In this document: piece by piece, positions 37,229-48,774 of the stretch
How positions within the stretch are numbered: position 1 is the first letter of the stretch
Layout: the number at the start of each line of letters is the position of its first letter
NCBI GenBank assembly: GCA_003255065.1
Contig: QAOA01008060.1
Location: 84,684 to 148,683, forward strand
Direction: 5' to 3'
DNA: 64,000 bases
From: Cercis canadensis
Lineage: Eukaryota > Streptophyta > Magnoliopsida > Fabales > Fabaceae
Notes under the pieces: generated by a model
Databases searched by the model: none
What the model was told of the DNA's origin: nothing
What the model saw: the letters and a program-made list of their open reading frames with translations, nothing else
Program-made: the position numbers and the translations under genes

Positions 37229-38160
37229 TTCCTGGTAAGTCACTATATCTGGCCTGAGACACTGTTTGGGTTCATCCCTGTTTCTAAATCGGTTATTTTT
37301 CTTGTGTTTCCCTTTTTCTAGGACTGGGCAGTTTCCTGGTAAGTCACTACATCTGGTCCAGGACCCTGTTTCGGTTCATCCTTATTTCTGAATCAGATAT
37401 TTTTCTCGTGTTTCCCCGTATCTAGGACTGGACAGTTTCCTGGTGAGTCACTACATTTGGTCCAGGACCCTGTTTCGGTTCATCCCTGTTTCTGACTCGA
37501 ATATTTTTCTCGAGTTTCGCTGTATCTGAGACTGGACAGTTTCCTGGTGAGTCACCATACCTGGTCCGAGAACCTGTTTGGGTTCATCCCTATTTCTGAC
37601 TTAGTAAATTTTCTCGTGTTTCCCTGTATCTTAGACTGGACTGTTTCCTGTTGAGTCACTATACCTGGTTTGAGAACATGTTTGGGTTCATCCCTATTTC
37701 TGACTCAGATATTTTTCTTGTGTTTCCCTGTATCTGGGACGGGACAGATACCTTTTATGTCATTACATCTGGTCTGAGACCCTATTTCGGTTCATCCCTG
37801 TTTCTGACTCGGTTATTTTTCTTGTGTTTCCCTTTATCTAGGACTGGAATGTTTCCTTGTGAGTCACTATATCTGGATATTTTTCTCGTGTTTCCCTGTA
37901 TCTTGGACTGGACAGTTTCCTAGTCAGTCACTATATCTGGACCGGGACCCTGTTTCGGTTCATCCCTTATTCTGACTCGGTTATTTTTCTCGTGTTTCCT
38001 TGAATCTAGGACTGGACAGTTTCCTGGTGAGTCACTAAATCTGGTCCAAGATCCTGTTTCTGTTCATCCTTTTTTCTGACACGAATATTTTTCTCGAGTT
38101 TCCCTGTATCTGGGACTGGACAGTTTCCTGGTGAGTCACTATATCTGGTCTGAGACACTG

Positions 38161-39237
38161 TTTTGGTTAATCCCTGTTTCTAACTCGGTTATTTTTCTTG
38201 TGTTTTCCTTTTTCTAGGACTGGAATGTTTCCTGGTGAGTCACTATATCTGGACGGGACCCTGTTTCGGTTCATCCCTGTTTCTGACTCGGGTATTTTTC
38301 TCGTGTTTCCCTATATCTGGGACTGGACAGTTTCCTAGTGAGTCACTATATCTGGACCGGGACCCTGTTTCGGTTCATCCAATTTTCTTACTCGGATATT
38401 TTTCTTGTGAATCACTGTTTCTGGGACGGGACAGTTACCTGGTGAGTCACTATATTTGGTCTGAGACCCTGTTTCGGTTCATCCCTGTTTCTGAGTCAGA
38501 TATTTTTCTTGTTTTTCCCTGTATCTGTGACGGGACAGTTTCCTGGTGAGTCACGACATCTGGTTCAGGACCCTGTTTCGGGTCATCCTTGTTTCTGACT
38601 TGGATATTTTTCTCGTGTTTCCCTGTATCTGGGACTGGACAGTTTCCTGGAGAGTCACTATACCTCGTCTGAGAACCTGTTTGGATTCATCCCTATTTCT
38701 GACTCAGATATTTTTCTTGTGTTTTCCTGTATCTGGTACAGGACAGTTTCCGTGTATTTTATTACATCTGGTCTGAGACCCTATTTCGGTTCATCCGTGT
38801 TTCTGACTCAGTTATTTTGTTTGTGTTTCCCTTTATCTAGGACTGGAATGTTTCCTGGTGAGTCACTATATCTGGACCAGGACCCTGTTTCGGTTCATCC
38901 CTGTTTCTGACTCGGATATTTTTCTTGTGAATCACTGTTTTTGGGACGGGACAGTTCCCTGGTGAGTCACTATATCTGGTCTGAGACCCTGTTTCAGTTC
39001 ATCCCGGTTTCTGACTAGGTTATTTTTCTTGTGTTTCCCATTATCTAGGACTGGAATGTTTCCTGGTGAGGCACTATATTTGGACCAGGACCCTGTTTCG
39101 GTTCATCCCTGTTTCTGACTCGGATATTTTTCTCGTGTTTCCCTGTATCTGGGACTGGACAATTTCCTGAACAGTCACTATACCTGTCCTGAAAACCTGT
39201 TTGGGTTCATCCCTATTTCTGACTCAGATATTTTTCT
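38161..39237 (+). repeat. Long-range duplicated satellite block, copy 2 (partner 5,564-6,640)
   Basis: Colinear with 5,564-6,640 at offset 32,597. It carries the normal, uncomplemented version of the anomalous 34 bp at 39,053-39,086. It begins exactly where homology to 43,850 ends, so 38,160/38,161 is a mosaic junction. Confidence 0.88.
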
Positions 39238-41510
39238 TGTCTTTTCCTGTATCTGGGACGGGACAGTTTCCGTGTATGTCATTACATCTGGTCTGAGACC
39301 CTATTTCGGTTCATCTCTGTTTCTGACTCGGTTATTTTTCTTGTGTTTCCCTTTACCTAGGACTGGAATGTTTCCTGGTGAGTCACTATATCTGGACCAG
39401 GACCCTATTTCGGTTCATCCCTTTTTCCGACTCGGGTGTTTTTCTCGTGCTTCCCTGTCTCTGGGACTGGACAGTTTCCTAGTGAGTACCTATATCTGGA
39501 CCGGGACCTTGTTTCGGTTCATCCCTGTTTCTAGGACGGGACAGTCCCGATATCTCATTTGAGACACTGTTTCGGTTCATCCCTGTTTCTGACTTGGATA
39601 TTTTTCTCGTGTTTCCCTGTATCTGGGACGGGACAGTCCCGATATCTCATTTGAGACACTGTTTCGGTTCATCCCTGTTTCTGACTTGGATATTTTTCTC
39701 GTGTTTCCCTGTATCTGAGACTAGACAGTTTCCTAGTGAGTCACTATATCTGGACCGAGACTCTGTTTCGGTTCATCCCTATTTTTGACTCGGATATTTT
39801 TCTCGTGTTTCCCTGTGTCTAGGACAGGACAGTTTCCTGGTGAGTCACTACATCTGGTCCAGGACCCTGTTTCGGTTCATGCTTGTTTCTGACTCGGATA
39901 TTTTTCTCGTGTTTCCCTGTATCTGGGACTGGACAGTTTCCTGGTGAGTCACTATACCTGGTCTGAGAACATGATTGGGTTCATCCCTATTTCTTAATCA
40001 GATATTTTTCTTGTGTTTCCCTGTATATGGGACGGGACAGTATCCTTTTATGTGATTACATCTGGTCTGAGACCCTATTTCGGTTCATCCCTGTTTCTGA
40101 CTCGGATATTTTTCTCGTGTTTCCCTGTATCTGGGACTGGACAGCTTCCTGGTGAGTCACTATACCTCGTCTGAGAACATGATTGGGTTCATCCCTATTT
40201 CTGAGTCAAATATTTTTCTTGTGTTTCCCTGTATCTAGGACTGGACAGTTTCCTGGTGAGTCACTAAGGAATCTTTCCTGGTGAGTCACTATATCTGGAC
40301 CAGGACCCTGTTTTGGTTCATCCTTGTTTCTGTCTCGGGTGTTTTTCTCGTGTTTCCCTGTCTCTGGGACTGGACAGTTTCCTAGTGAGTCACTATATCT
40401 GGACCGGGACCTTGTTTCGGTTCATCCCTGTTTTAACTCGGATAATTTTCTCGGGTTTCCCTTTATCTGGGACTGGACAGTTTCCTGGTGAGTCACTACA
40501 TCAGGTCCAGGACCCTGTTTCAGTTCATCCCTGTTTCTGACTCTGATATTTTTCTTGTGTTTCCCTATATCTAGGAATGGAAAGTTTCCTGGTGAGTCAG
40601 TATATCTGGTCTTAGACCCTGTTTCGGTTCTTCCTTGTTTCTAACTCTGATATTTTTCTTGTTTTTCCCTGTATCTGGGACTAGACAGTTTCCTGGTGAG
40701 TTACTATATCTGGATCGGGACCCTGTTTCTGTTCATCCCTGTTACTGACTCAGATATTTTTCTTGTGGATCACTGTTTCTGGGACGGGACAGTCCCGATA
40801 TCTGGTCTGAAACCCTGTTTCGGTTCATCCCTGTTTCTGACTCGGATATTTTTCTCGCGTTTCCCTGTATCTGGGACTGGACAGTTTCCTGGTGAGTCAC
40901 TATACCTGGTCTGAGAACATGTTTGTGTTCATCCCTCTTTCTGACTCAAATATTTTTCTCGTGTTTCCGTGTATCTGGGACGGGACAGTTTCCTTGTATG
41001 TCATTACATCTGGTCTGAGACCCTATTTCGGTTCATCCCTGTTTCTGACTCGGTTATTTTTCTTGTGTTTCCCTCTATCTTGGACTGGAAAGTTTCCTGG
41101 TGAGTCACTATATCTGGTCTAAGACCCTGTTTCGGTTCATCCCTGTTTCTGACTCGGATATTTTTCTTGTTTTTCCCTGTATCTAGGACTGGATAGTTTC
41201 CTGGTGAGTCACTATATCTGGATCGGGACCCTGTTTCAGTTCATCCCTGTTACTGACTCAGATATTTTTCTTGTGGATCACTGTTTCTAAGACGGGACAG
41301 TCCCGATATCTCATTTGAGACACTGTTTCGGTTCATCCCTGTTTCTGACTTGGATATTTTTCTCGTGTTTCCCTGTATCTGGGACTGGACAATTTCCTAG
41401 TGTGTCATTATATCTGGACCGGGACCCTGTTTCGGTTCATCCCTATTTTAGACTCGGATATTTTTCTCGTTTTTCCCTCTATCTAGGACTGGACAGTTTC
41501 CTGGTGAGTC

Positions 41511-42134
41511 ACTACATCTGGTCTGAGAACATGATTGGGTTCATCCCTATTTCTGAATCAGATATTTTTCTCGTGTTTCCCTGTATCTAGGGCTGGACAG
41601 TTTCCTGGTGAGTCACTAAATTTGGTCCAGGACCCTGTTTCGGTTCATCCCTGTTTCTGACTCGAATATTTTTCTCGAGTTTCGCTGTATCTTGGACTGG
41701 ACAGTTTCCTGGTGAGTCACTACATCTGGTCTGAGAACATGATTGGGTTCATCCCTATTTCTGAATCAGATATTTTTCTCGTGTTTCCCTGTATCTAGGG
41801 CTGGACAGTTTCCTGGTGAGTCACTAACTTTGGTCCAGGACCCTGTTTCGGTTCATCCCTGTTTCTGACTCGAATATTTTTCTCGAGTTTCGCTGTATCT
41901 TGGACTGGACAGTTTCCTGGTGAGTCACTACATCTGGTCTGAGAACATGATTGGGTTCATCCCTATTTCTGAATCAGATATTTTTCTCGTGTTTCCCTGT
42001 ATCTAGGGCTGGACAGTTTCCTGGTGAGTCACTAAATTTGGTCCAGGACCCTGTTTCGGTTCATCCCTGTTTCTGACTCGAATATTTTTCTCGAGTTTCG
42101 CTGTATCTTGGACTGGACAGTTTCCTAGTGAGTC
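41511..42134 (+). repeat. Three tandem copies of a 208-bp dimer
   Basis: ACTACATCTGGTCTGAGAAC starts at 41,511, 41,719 and 41,927, exactly 208 bp apart. Each dimer is a CATGATTGGG monomer ending in TATCTAGGGCTGGACAG plus a CGAATATTTTTCTCGAG monomer ending in TATCTTGGACTGG. The copies are nearly identical (for example CACTAAATTTGG versus CACTAACTTTGG), so this looks like a recent local expansion. Confidence 0.92.
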
Positions 42135-42540
42135 ACTATATCTGGACCGGCACCCTCTTTCGGTTCATCCCTGTTTTTGACTCGGATATTTTTCTCGTGT
42201 TTCCCTGTATCTAGAACTGGACAGTTTCCTGGTGAGTCACTCTACCTGGTCTGAGAACATGATTGGGTTCATCCCTCTTTCTGACTAAGATATTTTTCTT
42301 GTGTTTCCCTGTAACTGGGACGGGACAGTTACCTTTTATTTCATTACATTTGGTCTGACACCCTATTTCGGTTAATCCCTGTTTCTGACTCGGTTATTTT
42401 TCTTGTGTTTCCCTTTATCTAGGACTGGAATGTTTCCTGGTGAGTCACTATATCTGGACCAGGACCCTGTTTCGGTTCATCCCTGTTTCTGACTTGGATA
42501 TTTTTCTCGTGTTTCCCTGTATCTTGGACTGGACAGTTTC

Positions 42541-43850
42541 CTAGTGAGTCACTATATCTGGACCGGCACCCTCTTTCGGTTCATCCCTGTTTTTGACTCG
42601 GATATTTTTCTCGTGTTTCCCTTTATCTAGAACTGGACAGTTTCCTGGTGAGTCACTAAATCTGTTCCAGGATCCTGTTTCTGTTCATCCCTTTTTCTGA
42701 CTCGAATATTTTTCTCGACTTTCCCTGTATCTGGGACTGGATAGTTTCCTGGTAAGTCACTATATCTGGTCTGAGACACTGTTTGGGTTCATCCCTGTTT
42801 CTAACTCGGTTATTTTTCTTGTGTTTCCCTTTTTCTAGGACTAGGCAGTTTCCTGGTAAGTCACTACATCTGGTCCAGGACCCTGTTTCGGTTCATCCTT
42901 GTTTCTGACTCAGATATTTTTCTCGTGTTTCCCTGTATCTGGGACTGGACAGTTTCCTGGTTAGTCACTATACCTGGTCTGAGAACATGATTAGGTTCAT
43001 CCCTATTTCTGAATCAGATATTTTTCTCGTGTTTCTCCGTATCTAGGACTGGACAGTTTCCTGGTGAGTCACTACATTTGGTCCAGGACCCTGTTTCGGT
43101 TCATCCCTATTTCTGACTCGAATATTTTTCTCGAGTTTCGCTGTATCTGAGACTGACCCTGTTTCGGTTCATCCCTGTTTCTGACTCGAATATTTTTCTC
43201 GAATTTCGCTGTATCTGAGATTGGACAGTTTCCTGGTGAGTCACCATACCTGGTCCGAGAACCTGTTTGGGTTCATCCCTATTTCTGACTTAGTAAATTT
43301 TCTCGTGTTTCCCTGTATCTTGGACTGGACTGTTTCCTGTTGAGTCACTATACCTGGTTTGAGAACATGTTTGGGTTCATCCCTATTTCTGACTCAGATA
43401 TTTTTCTTGTGTTTCCCTGTATCTGGGACGGGACAGATACCTTTTATGTCATTACATCTGGTCTGAGACCCTATTTCGGTTCATCCCTGTTTCTGACTCG
43501 GTTATTTTTCTTGTGTTTCCCTTTATCTAGGACTGGAATGTTTCCTTGTGAGTCACTATATCTGGATATTTTTCTCGTGTTTCCCTGTATCTTGGACTGG
43601 ACAGTTTCCTAGTCAGTCACTATATCTGGACCGGGACCCTGTTTCGGTTCATCCCTTATTCTGACTCGGTTATTTTTCTCGTGTTTCCTTGAATCTAGGA
43701 CTGGACAGTTTCCTGGTGAGTCACTAAATCTGGTCCAAGATCCTGTTTCTGTTCATCCTTTTTTCTGACACGAATATTTTTCTCGAGTTTCCCTGTATCT
43801 GGGACTGGACAGTTTCCTGGTGAGTCACTATATCTGGTCTGAGACACTGA
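42541..43850 (+). repeat. Unoccupied paralog of the LTR-bearing block
   Basis: Matches 35,589-38,160 without the LTR. The empty target site is at 42,741-42,745 (ATAGT within GACTGGATAGTTTCCTGG). The block carries one monomer absent from the partner and a 68-bp internal duplication (43,088-43,223). Homology stops at GACACTG near 43,850, where the following monomer reads GATGTGACTCAG and the array composition changes. Confidence 0.9.
43088..43223 (+). repeat. 68-bp tandem duplication within a monomer
   Basis: ACCCTGTTTCGGTTCATCCC starts at 43,088 and again at 43,156, 68 bp apart. The second unit differs by CTCGAATTTCGC versus CTCGAGTTTCGC and ATCTGAGATTGG versus ATCTGAGACTGA. The paralog near 37,470-37,540 has one unit. 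68 bp is close to two of the ~35-bp sub-repeats, consistent with slippage or crossover in sub-repeat register. Confidence 0.87.
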
Positions 43851-45830
43851 TGTGACTCAGAAATTTTTTTTGTGTTTCCCAGTATCTGGGACGAGAAAGT
43901 TTTCTTATGAGTCATTATATCTGGTCTGAGACACTGTTTCGGTTTATCCCTATTTCCAACTCGGTTATTTTTCTTGTGTTTCCCTTTATCTAGGACTGGA
44001 ATGTTTCCTGGTGAGTCACTATATCTGGACGGGACCCTGTTTGGGTTCATCCCTGTTTCTGAGTCGGGTATTTTTCTCGTGTTTCCCTGTATCTGGGACT
44101 GGACAGTTTCCTAGTGACTCACTACATCTGGTCCAGGACCCTGTTTCAGTTGATCCCTGTTTCTAACTCAGATATTTTTCTCGTGTTTCCTTATATCTAG
44201 GAATGGAAAGATTCCTGGTGAGTCACTATATCTGGTCTGAGACCCTGTTTCGGTTCATCCCTATTTCTGACTCGGATATTTTCCTTATTTTTCCCTGTAT
44301 CTGGGGCTAGACAGTTTCCTGATGAGACACTATATCGGGATCGGGACCCTGTTTCGGTTCATCCCTGTTACTGACTCGGATATTTTCCTTATTTTTCCCT
44401 GTATCTGGGACTACACAGTTTCCTGGTGAGTCACTATATCTGGACCGGGACACTGTACCGGTTCATCCCTGTTTCTAACTCGGATATTTTTCTCGTGTGT
44501 CCCTGTATCTGGGACTGGACAGTTTCCTGGTGAGTCACTATATCTGGTCTGAGACCCTGTTTCGGTTAATCCCTATTTCTGACTCGGTTATTTTTCTTGT
44601 GTTTCCCTGCATCTAGGACGGGACAGTTTCCTGGTGGGTCACTATATCTGGACTGGGATCCTGTTTCGGCTCATCCCTGTTACTGACTCAGATATTTTTC
44701 TGGTGAATCACTGTTTCTGGGACGAGACAGTTTCCTGGTGAGTCACTATATATGGACCGGGACCCTGTTTCGTTTCATCCTTGTATCTGACTCGAATATT
44801 TTTCTCGTGGTTCGCTGTATCTGGGGATGGATAGTTTCCTGGTGAATCACTATAGCTTGTCTGAGACCCTGTTTCGGTTCATCCCTGTTTCTGAGTCGAA
44901 TATTTTTCTTGTGTTTCCCTTTATCTAGGACTGGAATGTTTCCTGTTGAGTCACTACATCTGGACCGGGACCCTATTTGGGTTCATCCCTGTTTCTGACT
45001 CAGATATTTTTCTTGTGTTTCCCCTTATCTGGGACTGGACAGTTTCCTGGTGAGTCACTATATATTGTCTGAGACCCTATTTCGGTTCATCTCTATTTCT
45101 GAGTCGGATATTTTTCTTGTTTTTCCCTGTATCTGTGACGGGATAATTTCCTGGTGAGCCACTACATCTGGTCCAGGACCCTATTTCGGGTCATCCCTAT
45201 TACTGACTAAGATTTTTTTCTTGTGAATAACTATTTCTAATACGGGACAGTTTCCTGGTGAGTGACTATATCTGGTATGAGACCCTGTTTCGGTAGTCAC
45301 TATACCTGGTCTGAGAACCTGTTTGGGTTCATCCCTATTTCCGACTCAGATATTTTTCTTGTGTTTTCCTATATCTGTGACGGAACAATTTCCGGTGAGC
45401 CACTACATCTGGTCCAGGACCCTGTTTCGGCTCATCCCTGTTACTGACTAAGATATTTTTCTTGTGAATAACTATTTCTGGGACGGGACAGTTTCCTGGT
45501 GAGTCATTATATCTGGTCTGAGACCCTGTTTCGGTTCATCCCTGTCTCTAACTCGGTTCTTTTTCTTGTGTTTCCCTGTATCTCGGACTGGACAATTTCC
45601 TGGTGAGTCACTATACCTGGTCTGAGAACGTGTTTGGGTTCATCCCTATTTTTGACTCAGATATTTTTCTTGTGTTTCCCTGTATCTGGGACGGGACAGT
45701 TTCCTTTTATGTCATTACATCTGGTCTGAGACCCTATTTCGGTTCATCCCTGTTTCTGACTCGGTTATTTTTCTTGTGTTTCCCTTTATCTAGGACAGGA
45801 ATGTTTCCTGGTGAGTCACTATATTTGGAC

Positions 45831-45831
45831 N
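45831..45831. other. Single N, assembly join
   Basis: The sequence passes from CACTATATTTGGAC to N to GTTTCCCTGTATCTGGG, skipping roughly half a monomer. Left of the N, 45.34-45.82 kb matches 47.48-47.96 kb; right of it the sequence does not continue that match. The spacing of the flanking higher-order unit (45,603 to 46,697, 1,094 bp, instead of 1,039 bp) is therefore unreliable. Confidence 0.75.
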
Positions 45832-46696
45832 GTTTCCCTGTATCTGGGACTGGACAGTTTCCTGGTGAGTCACTATACCTGGTCTGAGAACATGTTTGGG
45901 TTCATCCCTATTTCTGACTCAGATATTTTTCTTGTGCTTCCCTGTATCTGGGACGGGACAGTTTCCTTGTATGTCATTACATATGGTCTGAGACCTTATT
46001 TTGGTTCATCCCTGTTTCTGACTCGGTTATTTTTCTTGTGTTTCCCTGTATCTAGGACTGGAATGTTTCCTGGTGAGGCACTACATCTTGTCCAAGACCC
46101 TTTTTCGGTTCATCCCTGTTTCTGACTCGGATACTTCTCTCTTGTTTCCCTGTATCTGGGACTGGACAGTTTCCTGTTGACTCACTATATCTGGTCTGAG
46201 ACCCTGTTTCGGTTCATCCCTGTTTCTGACTCGGATATTTTTCTCGTGTTTCCCTGTATTTGGGACTAGACAGTTTCCTAGTGAGTCACTATATCTGGAC
46301 CGGAACCCTGTTTCGGTTCATCCCTATTTCTGAGTCGGATATTTTTCTCCTGTTTCCCTGTATCTGGGACTAGACAGTTTCCTGGTGAGTCACTATATCT
46401 GGACCGGGACCCTGTTTCTGTTCATCCCATTTTCTGACTCGGATATTTTTCTGGTGAATCACTGTTTCCGGGACGGGACAGTTTCCTGGTGAGTCATTAT
46501 ATCTGGTCTGAGACCCTGTTTAGGTTCATCCTTGTTTCTGAGTCAGATATTTTTCTTATTTTTCCCTGTATCTGTGACAGGATAGTTTCCTGGAGAGTCA
46601 CTACATCTGGTCCAGGACCCTGCTTCGGTTCATCCCTGTTTCTGACTCGGATATTTTTCTCGTGTTTCCCTGTATCTGGGACTGGACAATTTCCTG

Positions 46697-48774
46697 GTGA
46701 GTCACTATACCTGGTCTGAGAACCTGTTTGGGTTCATCCCTATTTTTGACTCAGATATTTTTCTTGTGTTTCCCTGTATCTGGGACGGGACAGTTTCCTT
46801 TTATGTCATTATATCTGGTCTGAGACCCTATTTCGGTTCATCCCTGTTTCTGACTCGGTTATTTTTCTTGTGTTTCCCTTTATCTAGGACAGGAATGTTT
46901 CCTGGTGAGTCACTATATTTGGACTGGGACCCTGTTTCGGTTCATACCTGTTTCTGACTCGGGTATTTTTCTCGTGTTTCCCTGTATTTGGGACTGGACA
47001 GTTTCCTAGTGAGTCACTATATCTGGACCGGAACCCTGTTTCGGTTCATCCCTGTTTTTGAGTCGGATATTTTTCTGGTGCTTCCCTGTATCTACGACTA
47101 GACAGTTTCCTGGTGAGTCACTATATCTGGACCGGGACCATGTTTCGATTCATTCTTGTTTCTGACTCGGATATTTTTCTCGTGGTTCCTTGTATCTGGG
47201 AATGGAAAGTTTCCTGGTGAGTCATTATATCTTGTCTGAGACCCTGTTTCGGTTCATCCCAGTTTCTGAATCGGATATTTTTCTTGTGTTTCCCTTTATA
47301 TAGGACTGGAATGTTTCCTGTTGAGTCACTATATCTGGACCGGGACCCTGTTTCGGTTCATCCCTATTTCTGACTCAAATATTTTTCTCGTGTTTCCCTG
47401 TATCTAGGACTGGACAGTTTCCTGATGAGTCACTATACCTGGTCTGAGAACCTGTTTGGGTTCATCCCTATTTCTGACTCAGATATTTTTCTTGTGTTTT
47501 CCTATATCTGTGACGGAACAATTTCCGGTGAGCCACTACATCTGGTCCAGGACCCTGTTTCGGCTCATCCCTGTTACTGACGAAGATATTTTTCTTGTGA
47601 ATAACTATTTCTGGGACGGGACAGTTTCCTGGTGAGTCATTATATCTGGTCTGAGACCCTGTTTCGGTTTATCCCTGTCTCTGACTCGGTTCTTTTTCTT
47701 GTGTTTCCCTGTATCTCGGACTGGACAATTTCCTGGTGAGTCACTATACCTGGTCTGAGAACGTGTTTGGGTTCATCCCTATTTTTGACTCAGATATTTT
47801 TCTTGTGTTTCCCTGTATCTGGGACGGGACAGTTTCCTTTTATGTCATTACATCTGGTCTGAGACCCTATTTCGGTTCATCCCTGTTTCTGACTCGGTTA
47901 TTTTTCTTGTGTTTCCCTTTATCTAGGACAGGAATGTTTCCTGGTGAGTCACTATATTTGGACTGGGACCCTGTTTCGGTTCATACCTGTTTCTGACTCG
48001 GGTATTTTTCTCGTGTTTCCCTGTATTTGGGACTGGACAGTTTCCTAGTGAGTCACTATATCTGGACCGGAACCCTGTTTCGGTTCATCCCTGTTTTTGA
48101 GTCGGATATTTTTCTGGTGCTTCCCTGTATCTACGACTAGACAGTTTCCTGGTGAGTCACTATATCTGGACCGGGACCATGTTTCGATTCATTCTTGTTT
48201 CTGACTCGGATATTTTTCTCGTGGTTCCTTGTATCTGGGAATGGAAAGTTTCCTGGTGAGTCATTATATCTTGTCTGAGACCCTGTTTCGGTTCATCCCA
48301 GTTTCTGAGTCGGATATTTTTCTTGTGTTTCCCTTTATATAGGACTGGAATGTTTCCTGTTGAGTCACTATATCTGGACCGGGACCCTGTTTCGGTTCAT
48401 CCCTATTTCTGACTCAAATATTTTTCTCGTGTTTCCCTGTATCTAGGACTGGACAGTTTCCTGATGAGTCACTATACCTAGTCTGAGAACCTGTTTGGGT
48501 TCATCCCTCTTTCTGACTCAGATATTTTTCTTGTGTTTTCCTATATCTGTGACGGAACAATTTCCGGTGAGCCACTACATCTGGTCCAGGACCCTGTTTC
48601 GGCTCATCCCTGTTACTGACTAAGATATTTTTCTTGTGAATAACTATTTCTGGGACGGGACAGTTTCCTGGTGAGTCATTATATCTGGTCTGAGACCCTG
48701 TTTCGGTTCATCCCTGTCTCTGACTCGGTTCTTTTTCTTGTGTTTCCCTGTATCTCGGACTGGACAATTTCCTA
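46697..48774 (+). repeat. Two tandem copies of a 1,039-bp (10-monomer) higher-order repeat
   Basis: 46,697-47,735 and 47,736-48,774 match along their length at offset 1,039, that is ten monomers minus one base. Shared rare variants are GGACAGGAATGTTTCC, CATACCTGTTTCTGACTCGGG, TTTTGAGTCGGATATTTTTCTGGTGC, TATCTACGACTAG, CATTCTTGTTTC and ACGGAACAATTTCCGGTGAGCC (TCCGGTGAGC at 47,524 and 48,563). Differences are few, for example GAACCTG versus GAACGTG near the start. A partial third copy lies at 45.34-45.83 kb, cut by the N. Homology ends at about 48,774 with CTAGTGAGTCAGTGCTTC. Confidence 0.9.

Larger units (their letters stand above)
35589..38160 (+). repeat. Duplicated satellite block interrupted by the LTR (partner 42,541-43,850)
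   Basis: The satellite parts 35,589-35,793 and 37,229-38,160 match 42,541-42,745 and 42,746-43,850. Shared rare variants are ACCGGCACCCTCTTTCGG, CTGTTCCAGGATCCTG, TTTCTCGACTTTCCCTG, GACTGGATAGT, CTGGTAAGTCAC and CTTAGTAAATTTTCTCG. Offsets are 6,952 before the LTR, 5,517 just after it, and 5,689 from about 37.65 kb. The shift of 172 is accounted for by one 104-bp monomer missing here (join near 37,380) plus the partner's 68-bp duplication. At 38,161 homology switches to 5,564 onward. Confidence 0.88.

Noticed and set aside
45603..46696. A third full higher-order copy of 1,094 bp
   Set aside because: The N at 45,831 interrupts it and sequence after the N does not continue the 1,039-bp unit, so the spacing cannot be trusted.
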